Part shown: in pieces, positions 1 to 14,260 of the stretch
Numbering within the stretch: the stretch's first letter is position 1
Layout of the letters: every line of letters begins with the position of its first letter
Origin: Magnolia sinica
Taxonomy: Eukaryota > Streptophyta > Magnoliopsida > Magnoliales > Magnoliaceae
DNA: 64,000 nt
Assembly (NCBI RefSeq): GCF_029962835.1
Contig: NC_080584.1
Location: 76,164,862 to 76,228,861 of the forward strand
Direction of reading: 5' to 3'
Program-made: the position numbers and the translations under genes
The notes under the pieces: model-generated
What the model was told of the DNA's origin: nothing
Database searches by the model: none
What the model saw: only the letters and a program-made list of their open reading frames with translations

Positions 1-140
1 TTTCGGTCGAAGCTCTGCAGGCAATCTTTCTCTTTAAATGTGATAATACTCATTATTGCCTTAGAAAATACAAAGAAAAGGATAAAAACAAAACCATCAA
101 ATGCTTGCGGAAATAACAAACAGCATACAACCATCTTCAG

Positions 141-2239
<2,099 letters not shown>

Positions 2240-2584
2240 CAGCAATACCATGTTCATCAACCAACCTTGCGGTTTTATCTATGATCTGCAATGGGATCTA
2301 TTTTTTTTATCCATTACACAAGTTTAAATAGCTTGGATGTTTGTTCCTGTTGAAATGAAACTGCTTGCAGTTTGTTTTTCAAATTCTAGGCTAATCTCTT
2401 GGATACTCATGGGATCAGTAATAACTCCGCCCCATTTAAGTTTCTTGCTAATGCCTGGAGATATGATTTTGTAATTCTGCTGTCTTATGTTTTCCACTTG
2501 CTTAGAAATTGGCTAATTTTACTTCAGCTATAACACCTACATCATTGAGATCATTAGAAAGAAGAGATTCCCTTCATGTAGAAG
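2240..2584. other. 3' flank / probable 3' UTR of the first kinase
   Basis: A/T-rich sequence after the kinase stop. No second gene is seen. Transcript end not determinable by eye. Confidence 0.4.
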
Positions 2585-4026
2585 AATAAAGTATGGAAAT
2601 TTATAGAACTATCCTCCAATTGCAAAGTGATAGGTAACAAGTGAGTACTCAATATTATAAAAAAGAAAGACGGTATAGTGGACAAGTATAAAGCACAATT
2701 AGTTGCAAAAGATTTACATAGAAAGAAGGCATTGATTATGAGGAAACTTTTTCGTTCGTTGCAAAGTTCTCCTCAATATCCATGATCTTATCCATTGTCA
2801 TAAGTTTATAGACTTAAATTTATATTAGATTAAATGTCAAGACGGCATTCTTAAATAATTACTTAGAAGAAGATATATTCATGTAACAACCTATGGGTTA
2901 TGTAGATAAAATGCATTTAAAAAAGAGTTTGCAAGCTATTGAAATCTATCTATGGGCTAAAGCACTCTTCAAGAAAGTGGTACATGATTAGTTGAACTTA
3001 TCCATCACCACTTTCAGGTTCACAATAAGTTATAAACATCATTGTGTATACATGAAATGGTTTGCACAATCTTTATGTTTAGACGATATCCAGCTCACAG
3101 GTAATGACATGCAATTATTAATATTAATTAAATATTGACTTTTCTTGAACTTTGAGATGAAAGATTTTAATGAAGTCAACTTTATTCTCGGGGTAAAAGT
3201 TATTAGGGACCATCCTAGAAGATTCTTAGACATGTCTTAAGTCACTTACATACAAAAGATCTTAGAATAGTTCATGGTAAAAATTTAAAAAGTTTTTAAA
3301 TTGTATGGAAAAAGCTACCAAGTTAGACGGAAAATCATGCCCCCATACTAAAACAGAGAAATATGTTATGTCCTTAGTATCTTATGTGAGCGCAGTAGGT
3401 AGCCTAATGTATGATATGCTTTGCACCATATCGAATAGTAGTTCTACAGTTGTTATACTCAATCGTTATTGGAGTAAACTGTGACAATCTCATTGGCAAG
3501 TCATGAAACATATATTCTGCTATCTCAAATGAACAAAAGACCTGATGTTGTGTTATGAAGGAACAAGTCTCGAGCTCAAAGGATATTTCGAATGTCGTCT
3601 GGAGTAATGACACCAATGAGAGAAAGTTTACTTCAGGGTGTGTTTTCTTGCTTGAAGTGGGAGATATCTCATGACTGGGCAAAAAACAAACATCCACAAC
3701 CCTTTCATTTATGGAGACTGAGTACATTGCATGTTGTGCTGGGTTCGCAGAATCTTAGTAGGTCTGAGTGTTATACCAGACGTTTATGAGCTTATATTGT
3801 TGATAATAGTCAACACTTTTGCCAATGACTTGGCAAATGACTCTAAAACCCACTAGAATTTCAAACACATTAAAATAAAGTATCATTGCATATGTGATCA
3901 AGTGAGAGATAAGAAGGATACCCTTAGCTATATTCCCACTAAGGATATGATGCTTGATCCCATGATGAACACTATTGCTAGAGATCTATCCTCGGTTTAC
4001 GTTAGGAAAATGGGATTGAGGGGAGT
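2585..4026 (+). mobile_element. Ty1/copia pol remnant (RT to RNase H)
   Basis: In shifting + frames the sequence recalls copia reverse transcriptase: a YKAQLVAK block near 2680, an NVKTAFLN-like block near 2840 and a downstream RNase H block around 3590-3760 with TNERKFTSGCVF and SFMETEYIACCA. A late-pol IPTKDM-like stretch follows near 3935, then a purine-rich run (GGGATTGAGGGGAG) at about 4012, a candidate polypurine tract. Many stops and frameshifts make it a dead relic. Gag, protease and integrase are absent, so only the 3' part survives. Confidence 0.85.
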
Positions 4027-4850
4027 TTGAGTGATATACTTGTATCATGTACTTTCGATTATTCATTAATGAATAATGCATTCTTTTTATTCAATATTGG
4101 ACACTAATATTGACTGGGTGAATAGATCATCAATATTAGCCTTGAAATCATGTAAGATCTTTAATTACCTTTGTCGACAGGCTAGTCATCCACTCGCATG
4201 GGTTGATTAACCCCAAATGTATAAGAGACGTACATTCAGGGTAGATCATATGCTGAGGTGTGAACAACCCTTTATTGTAAATAATAGAGGATGATGATAT
4301 GTGTGAGTCATATCTACCTTCAATCCTAAAAGATTAAATATAAGAATGATCAAATGGAATGATATAATCGTTCAATTGCTCTTCATGCAATCAATGTTAT
4401 GGCCTGAATAAAGCCCGATTGTGAGGATATGAGACGAGTCATACCTCATGTGAGACAAATTGCGTACTGTAGACACGACATAGACATAATAATTGTCTAT
4501 TTTACGGTGTGAATTGTAGTCATGTGCTGGGACTTATTACTTGTATGCTGCTTTGATTCGATATAATCATTTCAATGTGTGAGTAGCTACTCTGATAGGT
4601 GACTTTTTGTATCCTTAGTTACACTCATCTTATGTATAGGAGGATAATATTGAGTGCCATTACTTTAGTGTAAGTTGACAAAAGACTTTTGATTGGCTAG
4701 ACTCGGTTATGCTAGAAAGAAGTTTGATCGATTTAAAATTATACATTTTCGTGGGAAAGATCATGTGACAGTTACATTAACTTTTTAAAATTATTAATAT
4801 GCACTTGAAGACTTATCCACCAATACTTTTGAGTTTTGTTGACAAATTTT
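4027..4850. other. possible 3' LTR of the copia relic
   Basis: Sequence directly after the purine tract that does not code. No partner LTR is in the window, so this is inferred from position only. Confidence 0.3.
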
Positions 4851-4890
4851 TTGCAAACGAAAATCTTTACAAATTTTTTGCAAACAAAAA
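4836..4890. repeat. 26-bp tandem duplication
   Basis: The unit containing AAATTTTTTGCAAAC and AAAATCTTT occurs twice in direct succession, just upstream of the TG microsatellite. Confidence 0.8.
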
Positions 4891-4904
4891 TCTTTCTAAA
4901 AGTA

Positions 4905-4909
4905 AGTGT

Positions 4910-4960
<51 letters not shown>
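4905..4960. repeat. (TG)n microsatellite
   Basis: About 27 GT/TG dinucleotides with a few interruptions. Confidence 0.97.
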
Positions 4961-4961
<1 letters not shown>

Positions 4962-5988
4962 TAAAATGATTAAAATCAATATTTGTTTGGTGGTCACTTA
5001 GTACTCAAACACTATGAGAAGATAACAGTGTTTCATCATGTTTCACACCTCCAATTCTTATAATCGTGATGTTTAGTTTTGGTTGTTATGAGATGAGTTA
5101 GATGAATAATTTATGTGCTCATCCTACAATGTGATTAAGTGAGAGTGATATGAGTCTATTTGTGAGCATCCACTAGCTGATGGGTCCCACAAAAATTTTC
5201 TTTTGCAACTCATTCCCTCTTTTCTCTCAATGGTTTTAAGTTGAAATTAAATACAACTTCAGGTTGAGATAGGATGAGGGAGAGGTCGGAAAAGACTGAG
5301 CCTCATCCAAACTCTCTGAACCTTTGCTTTAAATAGGGATAGAGTCTCCTGGAAAACATTCTAAAATTATTAGATGCTAGAGACAAAATAGAGGATGAAG
5401 TGTCAATTCTATTATATGTCCATCAAGCCCATCTCTTAAACGATCCAAGACAGAGATCATAATCTGGGCCTATCTCTATCTTAGAATCCGGTGAGTGATA
5501 AGACCTCACTGCTCTATAATGGTTACGCAGACCACTGGACATGCATCCTTTATCATTAGCTTTTGCCAATTGGTCTCATATCATATAAACTGTCGGATCA
5601 TGCAAGCACACTTTTCTGAGCACCTTTCTTAGCTATCCTAAAAAACCTTTAACAAAGGGGTAATTGTGTACGAAGATGAATTTAGAACATTGCAATGTTT
5701 GAACGGCTTATATTTTTAAGGGTTAGAATCATGAGTGAAGCAATGTCATATATTATGTAAGATGGTTAAGAGAGTATAATCATCCAGATCATCATCGAAC
5801 ATGCAATCTTGGATGAAACCACACCCATGCATTATTGTTGTTAGGCGTACAGTATTCTTAGAACACTGAACCGATCGTGCGGAGGAATCGACAGGGTATA
5901 ATGGAAATAGAAAGAAATTTCAACGTCTCTATCTCTGGAGGGGGGCAGTTGGTACAAAAACTGTGATTTGAGCGGTGCTTCGTCTTTA
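4961..5988. other. intergenic, nothing recognised
   Basis: No coding exon, RNA or clear repeat boundary could be recognised. Short open frames near 5840-6070 run into the next inverted-repeat element and are not credible genes. Confidence 0.5.
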
Positions 5989-5989
5989 T

Positions 5990-6416
5990 GGACGTGGATT
6001 TCCTGCGAAAGGCAAGGATTCTGGGTGGGGCCCACTGTGATGTTTTTGAGAAATCCAATCCGTCCATCCATTTTTCAAGATCATTTTAGGATTTAGTGAC
6101 CACCGTTGAAATATTTATATGGCCACAAAAGTTTTGTATACGTCTAAGCTTTTGCTGTTTTCACTTCATCCCAGTATAAACGGTTTGGATGGCATATAAA
6201 CATCAAGTTGGAGACTAGTAAGGTTTCAACGGTAGGAATTCCTTTTACCACTATTTCATATTGCATGGCCCAGTTGAGTTTTGGATAATCCTCATTTTTG
6301 GTTGCACGTCCTAAAATGAGCTCGGAAAATGGATTGACGGGTTGGATTTCTCATAAACATCACGGTGGACCCCACCTTCTATTCCAGCGCAGGAACTCGG
6401 TAGGAAATCCGCGTCC
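5990..6416. mobile_element. MITE-like element with long terminal inverted repeats
   Basis: The left end (GGACGTGGATTTCCTGCG) is mirrored by the right end, which reads GGACGCGGATTTCCTACC on the complement. Pairing continues inward through the GGTGGGG-CCAC-GTGATGTTT-TGAGAAATCCAA-CCGTC block, giving about 75 bases of imperfect inverted repeat. There is no coding capacity. The flanks give no convincing target duplication (about 4 of 9 positions). Long arms suggest a Mutator-like MITE, but that assignment is inference. Confidence 0.8.
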
Positions 6417-6580
6417 CCTTGTATTTATCTATTTTGACTGTCATATTCGTTGTCAAACTTATTGGGACGCGTTTCTCTAACTTCTAGGAACTTACTTGGA
6501 AGGGATGGGAGAAAAGACAATGTGATTCATTCTAGAACATCTATTAGGTGGGCCCATTAAATACTTTGACCTAACAAACA

Positions 6581-6980
6581 TAAACGCGGCCAATTAGAGT
6601 ACCTTGTAAGCTGAACACCAGTCTTAACCGTGGCAATTGCTTCTTCACATGGAATTATAAGATGTTGAAATGCAGTGGGGCCCACAAGATGGACCAAAAA
6701 GGGGATGGGTTTGATTGGGCTGAAATCAACTCTAGCTTAGCCTGATGAGTATAAAGCCCAAACCCAGCTCAAAGTGGGCCAAGCATGGGCAGGTTCTACG
6801 TAGCTGCAACCAGTTATGAATGCATCTGAGCTTGATACGGTGGAGACGAGTCGTTGCAGTGCATGTGGCTAATAAAAACGAATTTGACTTTTAGACTTGC
6901 GTAGAAAATAGCATAAAATTTCCATGCAAAAGTAAGACCGGAGAAGATGAGAAAAGTGAAAGTCTTTTGCCAAAATATTT
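6581..6980. repeat. segment duplicated at 40511-40926
   Basis: Diverged direct copy. Shared blocks include CCAATTAGAGTACCT, GGCA-TTGCTTCTTCAC, CAAAGTGGGC and AAAATAGCATAAA-TTTTCAT, in the same order. The partner lies upstream of the intact kinase, so this may be a decayed upstream flank of a lost kinase copy or an unrecognised transposon. Confidence 0.8.
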
Positions 6981-7030
6981 AATTTGTTGAAATTGGGAGA
7001 TCCATGTCATTCGGTAGGACTTTTCCAGAG

Positions 7031-7031
7031 A

Positions 7032-7063
<32 letters not shown>

Positions 7064-7624
7064 GGGAAATGGTACTATTAGGTTGACCTCATGGCGAGTT
7101 GAGTTGTGTGGGTTCCACCATGATGTGTGTCGAACATCAACCCCATCAGTCATATGCACCATTCCATGGTGGAGGCATGGACTTAAAAATCAAGTCAATT
7201 CATCACTTGGGTCAGCCACACCACATGCAACAGTTAAGAGGGGTTGCGCTCCCATTAAAACATTCATAATCGTTTATTGAGCCCACCGAAATGTGGTACA
7301 CAAATCCAGCCTGTCAATTGTATGTATCCCACTTGGATGAGGGGTTACACGAAGTTTCAGCCACATCCAAAACTCATGTGGGCCCCACCAAGTGCTTTTA
7401 TATGTTTTAAGCTTGTCTTCACACGATTTCAGACAGTATGGCCCATCTGAGTTCCGTGTAGGGATGATTTTTGGGATATCCCATAACCTAAAGGGTACCC
7501 ATCAAAGGCACAGTGTTGATTCTCGACACACATCACATGGGGCCCACACAGGTCGAACTCATGGGAAGTTCCAACAAGGTCAACCTCATAGTACCATTTC
7601 CATATATATATATATATATATATA
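7031..7624. mobile_element. TIR element inserted in a TA microsatellite
   Basis: Terminal inverted repeats begin GGAAATGGTACTAT at about 7065 and are mirrored at 7588-7601. The arms continue inward (AGGTTGACC, GTGTGGG-CCA--TGATGTGTGTCGA). TA repeats abut both outer ends (7033-7063 and 7602-7624). TA flanks suit a Tc1/mariner-type TA duplication, although a plain TA-rich target is equally possible. There is no transposase, so it is non-autonomous. Confidence 0.8.
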
Positions 7625-8262
7625 AGAGAGGAATACTCACCTGCACATCTTCTTATGTAAGCACCCATGTGCACCTTTGCACACGTGTCATGGGCACAAA
7701 ATCTAAACGGTCTACATGATGTGTCACTCCTTGAAACCTCAGTAGCGTAACTTTCAGCACGATCTAAAATTTTGATGGGCCGTGGAAAAAGGAAATAGTT
7801 TCCTCCATTGATTTGCATTTCTCTTTTCTATGGCCCACTAGAGTTTTCGATCAGGTTGGAAATTGAGCCCAAAAAGTTTCAAGGGGTGCTGCATCATGTG
7901 GACAGTTAGAGGAATGCTCATCTTCACACCTTCTTATGTGAGCACCCGTGCACACCTACATGTCATGCTTACCAGTTTATATGGTCCATGTGATGCATCA
8001 CCCCTTGAAATCTCCCAAGCCCAATTTTCAACTCAATAGAAATTAAGCTATGGTGCAAAAGGAAATAGTTTTCTCCCTTGATTTGCATTTCTTTTTGATA
8101 TGGCCCACTAGAGTTTTCGATCAGAATTGGGGCTGTAGAATTTTAAGGGGTGCCGTATCATGTGGACTGATTAGATTCCATGCCCATGACATGTGTGTAA
8201 AGGTGCGCACGGGTGCTCACGTAAAAAGGTGCCCAGGTGAGCATTTTGAGCATTCCTCCCCT
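7625..8262. mobile_element. two adjacent foldback MITEs
   Basis: Copy 1 (about 7625-7908) and copy 2 (about 7909-8262) are each nearly palindromic along their whole length. Copy 2 starts GAGGAATGCTCA and ends with its complement. Inner arms share CACATGAT, CACCCCTTGAAA and GGCCCACTAGAGTTTTCGAT. The two copies are head-to-tail relatives, with copy 1 apparently truncated at the junction. There is no coding capacity. Confidence 0.8.
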
Positions 8263-9915
8263 AAGATGATGGAGGGATCAAAGACCTTCTTTCACCCTTT
8301 TATCACCACCTATCAATTTGTTTACAAAAATTGCCATTCTTTTATTTAGTTTTCCTAATTAGCATAGCAGGAAAAGATTTTGCACCCAAATATATCCCTT
8401 TCAAGGATTTCATAAATCTTGAGACACAATACAATGCAAGTTGTAGCATAGCACAAGCCTTTAATTATATTTTTGGAGAAAAACCCTTTATTAAAAGGGG
8501 AAACCAAATGCCTAATGTTGCCATCGTCTACCGTGCATTGCATGACAAAAATAGCTGATACGTGTCAGTTGTTGCATTCTGGCTGCTGGAACATTTGTCT
8601 CATAGGCCGTGGAAGATTGATTTAGCCACATTTTCATGCATTTCATAGCTTCTATTGGCAGTAGGCACTTTGTATAGCTAACGTTTTGTATAGCTAACGT
8701 TTGTTAGGCTTATCTAGAGAGGCAAAGATTTCAAGTAGCCAATCCAAACATAGGATTATATGGCCCTAGATTATGTATGTATATTATCTCAATGTAGACG
8801 TTGAGTAGTCTTAGCCATAGCATAGCTGAAGAGCCATGCAAGCTCAACCCTTGTGTTAATCCCATTGGATAATTTCACACAATGTTGTCACGGTGAAACT
8901 TCCATATTCTAGCATTGTCGCGAGTCTCACATGCTAGAGACTACGTTAATAGCCTTGGTAGCATTTGGCATCACTGATATTTAGAAAGCTGTGAACCACA
9001 GTAGGTATGAAGGCTGGCATTTACGTTACTTATGAGCAGAAGCTAACTAGCCCATACTTTCTAGTGTCAGTCTATCTTAAGACCGTTGAGAAGTTATAGT
9101 TCAAGTCTAAAATTTCAACAACCAATAAGATTCAATCCTAATCTAACTCGTAATTCCGTTACAACTACTTACATCAAGAACCAGCTCTATAACTTCAACA
9201 ATATCAAATTTACAAGATTTTGGGCTTGTTGTATTGTAGAGTACTGAATGGGATTTCTAATGAGACCAATTTCAGATTATTCTAATATCATTTGATATCT
9301 CAAAAGTGGAAAGCAAGATATGTGGTAGAAATAGTAACTATTACTTTATTTAAGTGACTAAGAAATTTGAGAAAATCTCTCTAAGCAAACTGTTGAGTTG
9401 AGAGTCAATCAGCTAGGGGACACTTCATGTGGGACCCACAAAAGTGTCTGTAAGCATGTGTCTTAACATTTAGCCTATTATGGGTAAAAATAAACTGGTT
9501 AGAAGTACGAGGTCGGCTCGAACATCTGTGCACGTCGCGTAGTCGGCTAGTGTTTGTCATGACTAAGGAGCTCTACAACAACCATAAAATGGTAATCTGT
9601 TGTATGAGATTTGTCTACCCAATAGCCCTACTCGCAGGGAGATGAAGCACTTCCGCTTCCTTTGGAAGAGGGCGGGCGTCGAGCTCTCCCATGGCCCCAT
9701 CCATATCCGAGTTACTATTCAGATATCTTGGAGAAGCCTCTGAAGCATGATCCTGTACAGGACCGAGCACATCCTACTCAAAAACTTGCGAGAGAGTCCC
9801 TACACTATACGATAAGATGAAGAGGATAGTCATCCCCGATCTCACTTATAATTCACTAAAGAAGGGAGCTTCATCTCAATGCTCAGATACAACCGTCACG
9901 GGCTGGTCGGTAACC
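8263..9915. other. intergenic, no gene recognised
   Basis: No convincing exon. A 75-codon open frame at 8331-8558 matches nothing I know. From about 9490 the base composition turns more GC-rich and may be part of the LTR next to it. A short direct duplication (TAGCTAACGTTTTGTA) lies near 8676-8700. Confidence 0.4.
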
Positions 9916-10355
9916 TGGTGAAACACTGAGGGGAAGCTCAACCATAGCCCCTCCAAAGAGTTCAAGTCAGGGAATCCCTCCTTAGGACGGCCATGTAGGT
10001 TAGCTCCGTTGTTCGACCTCGATCTCGATTTCCTACCATGTGATCTCAGATCTCAACCACCTGATCTTATCATCATAGATGATCTCGTGAAACGGTTGAG
10101 AAATGTCTGCTAAACACATGCCTATTATTCAGGAAGTGTTTCTCTTCATGTGATCGACTTGTGGTCTATAAATAGAGGCCTCATATATAGTGAAAGGTAT
10201 GCACCAGTAAACCCTCAACACTACTGGACTTAACCTGCTTGATTCTAACTTAGGAATTGGAGGGTCCCCCCTGCTGTAGCCATGGTCTCCTTTCTCTCCT
10301 TTTTGTGCAGGTACTTGGGAGACCAACAACAGTTGATTAGATTTCTGCATCAACA
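9916..10355 (+). mobile_element. putative solo LTR (Ty3/gypsy type)
   Basis: It has an LTR-like promoter/leader: TATAAATA at 10167-10174, then an AACTTAGGAATTGGAGGGTC block typical of many plant gypsy LTR R regions. The unit can be read as TG...CA ending CATCAACA at 10355, and TAACC flanks both sides (9911-9915 and 10356-10360). The GC-rich DNA upstream (9490-9915) might also belong to the LTR, so the left border is tentative. Confidence 0.55.
10167..10174 (+). promoter_or_regulatory. TATA box of the solo LTR
   Basis: TATAAATA, followed about 75-100 bases later by the LTR leader motif. Confidence 0.5.
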
Positions 10356-10360
10356 TAACC

Positions 10361-10908
10361 AAAATAAGCAAAGATCATCACCGAATGGTTTGTGCTGCTT
10401 TTCACCCTTAACACTATTGGCCCTGGTGAAAACTTTTCCAGTAGACTACATCTGTTCGCAAAGGAATGATGTAGAGGACACACAATGCCATGCACAGACT
10501 ATTCTAGTCCTAGGTTCTTAGCCTTGGTTTTCAAGATTGATGTAAATCAGGTTATGTCTCATCCAATCATAAGATGATGCATTGACGTCTAACTACCATT
10601 TCAGTGGGAATACAGGCTTCTAATGCCTATATAGACTCCTTCAATCTCATTTTAAAGGATGATATGTAACATTTGGGACTTTAGACATCAACATTTTTTT
10701 CCTAAGCTAAGGTGAGTCTCACTGGTGTTAAAACACCCATTCTCTGCTAGGATAAGGTTTTGTGAAAATTGCAGAACTCCACTAGTAAATTTTTATAAGC
10801 TTTAGGCCTCTTGGGATACCTGACATGTGGCGTACAAGTTGGTATCCTAATGCTTAGCTTGCTATATGAAATACCTAAACACTAATGGTTATATGAGGAA
10901 GTCGACAC
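10361..10908. other. intergenic, nothing recognised
   Basis: No exon, inverted repeat or known element end recognised. Confidence 0.4.
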
Positions 10909-10916
10909 CATATGGC

Positions 10917-11085
10917 ACCAAAATCGTCATTTAGGAACGGTTTTAAACCGTTCCTAAATGCTTCAGGAACGGTTTAATACCGTTCCTAAATGAGGCGTCG
11001 CAGAAAATCAGGAACGGTTCAGAACCGTTTTGGGTACCAGAATTTTAGTAACGGTTTTAAACCGTTCCGGTGACAACAGTCACAT
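10917..11085. repeat. CACTA-type subterminal hairpin array
   Basis: At least four copies of an ACGGTTT-AAACCGT palindrome lie in 150 bases (at about 10932, 10966, 11011 and 11048), directly inside the CACCAAAATCG terminus. Such short inverted subterminal repeats are the usual transposase-binding arrays of CACTA elements. Confidence 0.75.
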
Positions 11086-11099
11086 TTTTAGGCATAATT

Positions 11100-13000
11100 T
11101 TAGAAATGGTTTTGAATGCTTATTAATGTTGCCAACGGTTAGATTTTAGGATGGAATTTTAAGAACAATTTGAAACCCTGATAAACACAAAATTTAGGGT
11201 GAGGGAAAATAAATTAATAGAAATTTATTGCATTCCATCAAAAGAAAGATTAATCCAAAGAAAAACATAAGCTAATTTATACAAGGCATTTCCAAAGTCA
11301 TGACATAAGCAAACATCGACAAACTTTGAAACGAGAAAGGTCCCTTACCATGAAAGAGAATTACTTTCAATAAAAGATGATTTATGTCCATAACCCCTCA
11401 TCTACAAATCAAGAAGAACAATGCCATGCCCACCGCTACTCGTACAATTGGATAAGATTGCTGAGCAGGAAAAAATCTAGAAAAACATCAATGCATGCTA
11501 ATATCCAAAAATGCAAATGTGTGAGAGAGAGAGCATTTGAATTTCAAAATAATAAAAACATAGCAAAAGAATTCCACAAAAGCAAATTAGCAAATTAACC
11601 AGAATACATCCTTCGGAAGTTTTTACTAAAGAAAGAAAAAAGAAAAAGAAAAAAAGAATAAAAAAAAAAACCCTTAAGAAGGCTCTCCCTAAGATGTAAA
11701 ATAGAATATGGAAAGCAGAACTCCCTTCTAGATTCTACAAGAAGAGCGCGCTCTTTAGGAGTTTTATCCGAACGTATGTCTAGCTCGCTTGCAGTATAGC
11801 TGTGCAGAGATGATCAGGGTGACTAAGTTAGCTGATATATGCAAAGCTGAAATTGAGGACACTGCAATAATAGACAAGCTTTTTGTGCAAAATAAAAGAA
11901 CCATAGACAACACACTATCGCATGCATGGTGGTCAATCAGTAATTCTAAATGACAAAAGGGACACTGTCATCATTATTGCGCCCAAAAAAAAAATAAAAA
12001 AAATACATATTTTGAATAGAAAAAACATTGATATCATGGTCATTGTTAGGGAGAAACCAAAATAAATAAATAAATAATAATAATAATAATAATTGTGGAA
12101 GTCCATTCTGATAGCAAGCAAAGGTTCTCTTTCCTTGATTTGAGAGAAGTTTTGCAAGCCACAAAGGCATGCTTGCACCACGAACCATTACAGCAGGCAT
12201 ATGCCAACCCGCCAAGTGATCCACCATTTTACAAAAAGAATTTGACACATGTGGCTTTCTCCTGATTTTTGCAAGCATATGCCAACCTGCCAGGTGATCC
12301 ATCACATGGAAATGTTCATAGGAGTACCTGTAGAAAAAAAAAAAAAAGGAAAAAATAAAACAGGAAATTGACAGATGAAGTTTACTCGTGCCATGAATCT
12401 TACTGTAGGAAGCGTTACAATGGACTGATTGCCACAAAGACACAAATCCCTTAAATTACTTGCAGGTTTTATTGGTCCATTTGCTATAATTTCCATATTA
12501 AAATTAATTGTATTTCCAAAAAAAAAAAAAAAACCAGAAAAACAAAACATATTAAGCAGATTAATTGAATAAGGAACTCAAAAGAAAATCTTACACATTA
12601 TAAAGAAAACCCAAATCATGCATTAGTAATTAAAGGGATAGAAAATGGAATAATCCTGATGTGAAGAGGAACAGGAAAAACAAAAAAAAAAAAAAAAAAA
12701 AAAACAAAACAAAACAAAACAATCATTTCATGACTGTAAAATCAATGCCATTTGCAAATATCACACCATATGCTTTTGCTGATTCTGTATGATCCCTTGA
12801 GAATTATGAATAAGAATAATTGTAGCAATATAAGCCTTACATTTGCTTGGAAGGCTCTGATCCTTTGGGTCTTCTAGCTGCAATATAAGGGAATCTTCAT
12901 AGGTTTTGTGAAGAGTTCAAAATCCACCACAAAATCTTTCTTAAAAAAAAAAAAAAACTAGTTTAAGTCTTATAGCAAGCCATCAGCAGCAATATTTATG
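11100..13000. other. non-coding A-rich DNA with homopolymer runs
   Basis: No exon recognised. It contains A-rich runs near 11630-11670, 12333-12356, 12518-12535 and 12682-12705, and a short (TAA)n near 12075. Confidence 0.5.
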
Positions 13001-13077
13001 AAGATGAATTCTTGCCAAAGGGCCTTTCCAGGGAGTCTTTCCAGGCATTTCCATGAATCATGAGAAACAACCTAATT

Positions 13078-13215
13078 TATGAAGATGAATTCTACAAATC
13101 GTCTGTCCCATGCAGCCAAACGAACCCTAAAGATGAATTCTACAAATCATCTTTCCCATGCAGCCAAATGACCCCTAAAGATGAAATCTACAAATCATCT
13201 TTCCTAGCCAAAACA
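13078..13215. repeat. tandem repeat, about 52-bp unit
   Basis: Nearly three copies of a unit containing GATGAATTCTACAAATC and CCCATGCAGCCAAA. The + strand open frame across it simply reflects the repeat. Confidence 0.85.
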
Positions 13216-13731
13216 TGTTCTTCAACTCAGCAACTGTACCGATTGTGGATGGGCCATGACCAAAAAGACCTCATCCACAGAACAATCTTAAACATCTGAT
13301 TGGTAGCCTGCAAATTGACAACTAATCCAACAGTCCACACTCAACAGGCCCTGAAAATAGTCCCTAAAATCCACATACACAGCCCCTGTTTACACAAATA
13401 ATCAGGCACATCCCATCATCAAATCTAATCCCTAAATATCTTGGCATGGTTTATATAAAACACCAGAATACCCAAATCCAACCAAACACTCAAAGCTCAA
13501 TTCCACAGTCCAGTCCTTAAACCTGTCCAATAACGCTCTTCATTTGCCCATGCTTAACCTATAAACCAGCTCATTTTCAACCAAACATGCCCATTCATTT
13601 CGGATCTAACCCAGTCCAAAAAATGTCCTCAATCTGCTCCCTTCAGCCTACAAACCAGTCCTAAAACCCATAACCACAGTTGCCCATAAAAATAGAAATA
13701 GAAAGTTCCAAACTCTGCCTTTTCAGCTATA

Positions 13732-13819
13732 TAACTGGAGTTGGCTATAATTGAATGGTTATAATCACCCCACTGGAGGTGGCTATAATTGAATGGTTAT
13801 AATCACCCCACTGGAGTTG
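13732..13819. repeat. 44-bp tandem duplication
   Basis: Two near-identical units containing GGCTATAATTGAATGGTTAT and CACCCCACTGGAG, plus the start of a third. Confidence 0.9.
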
Positions 13820-14260
13820 GCTACATCAAATGGATTGTCCAGATTGTTTGATCAAACTCTCCACATGTTCAAGAGCAGCACATAATGCTAGACCATTGCA
13901 TCATTTCTTTACCTGTTTGGAATTAGAGAAATGAGATTATGAATTTTCTAAATCCATAAATTTTTTAAATACATGGATTTGCATTGGATTTGGATTTAGC
14001 AAGTCTCAAAGTTCATAACTGGCCAAGCTAGGAATCCTTTGGTAGAGAATTATTGCAATTGTAGGGCATTTCTTTGCCAAGCTTTTAGTTTTTTTTTTTT
14101 TTTCCTGCTTTTACTGTGGTGCAATTTGGGAAATTTATGGACATCTCCAATGAAAAACAAACATGAGAGATTAGACTAGGATTAACCGAGGTGCATGCGC
14201 ATGCTCATGGACAGGCATATCCTTTTTTGTGTGGCGAACCATCCATTGGGAGTGATCATG

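Noticed and set aside
7429..7818. 129-codon minus frame
   Set aside because: Spans the TA microsatellite and two MITE borders; the Ile-Tyr run is a microsatellite translation.
8331..8558. 75-codon plus frame as a small gene
   Set aside because: No family recognised, no splice or promoter evidence, and it sits in repeat-rich DNA.
13060..13299. 79-codon plus frame
   Set aside because: Its repeated DEFYKSS words are the tandem DNA repeat at 13078-13215.
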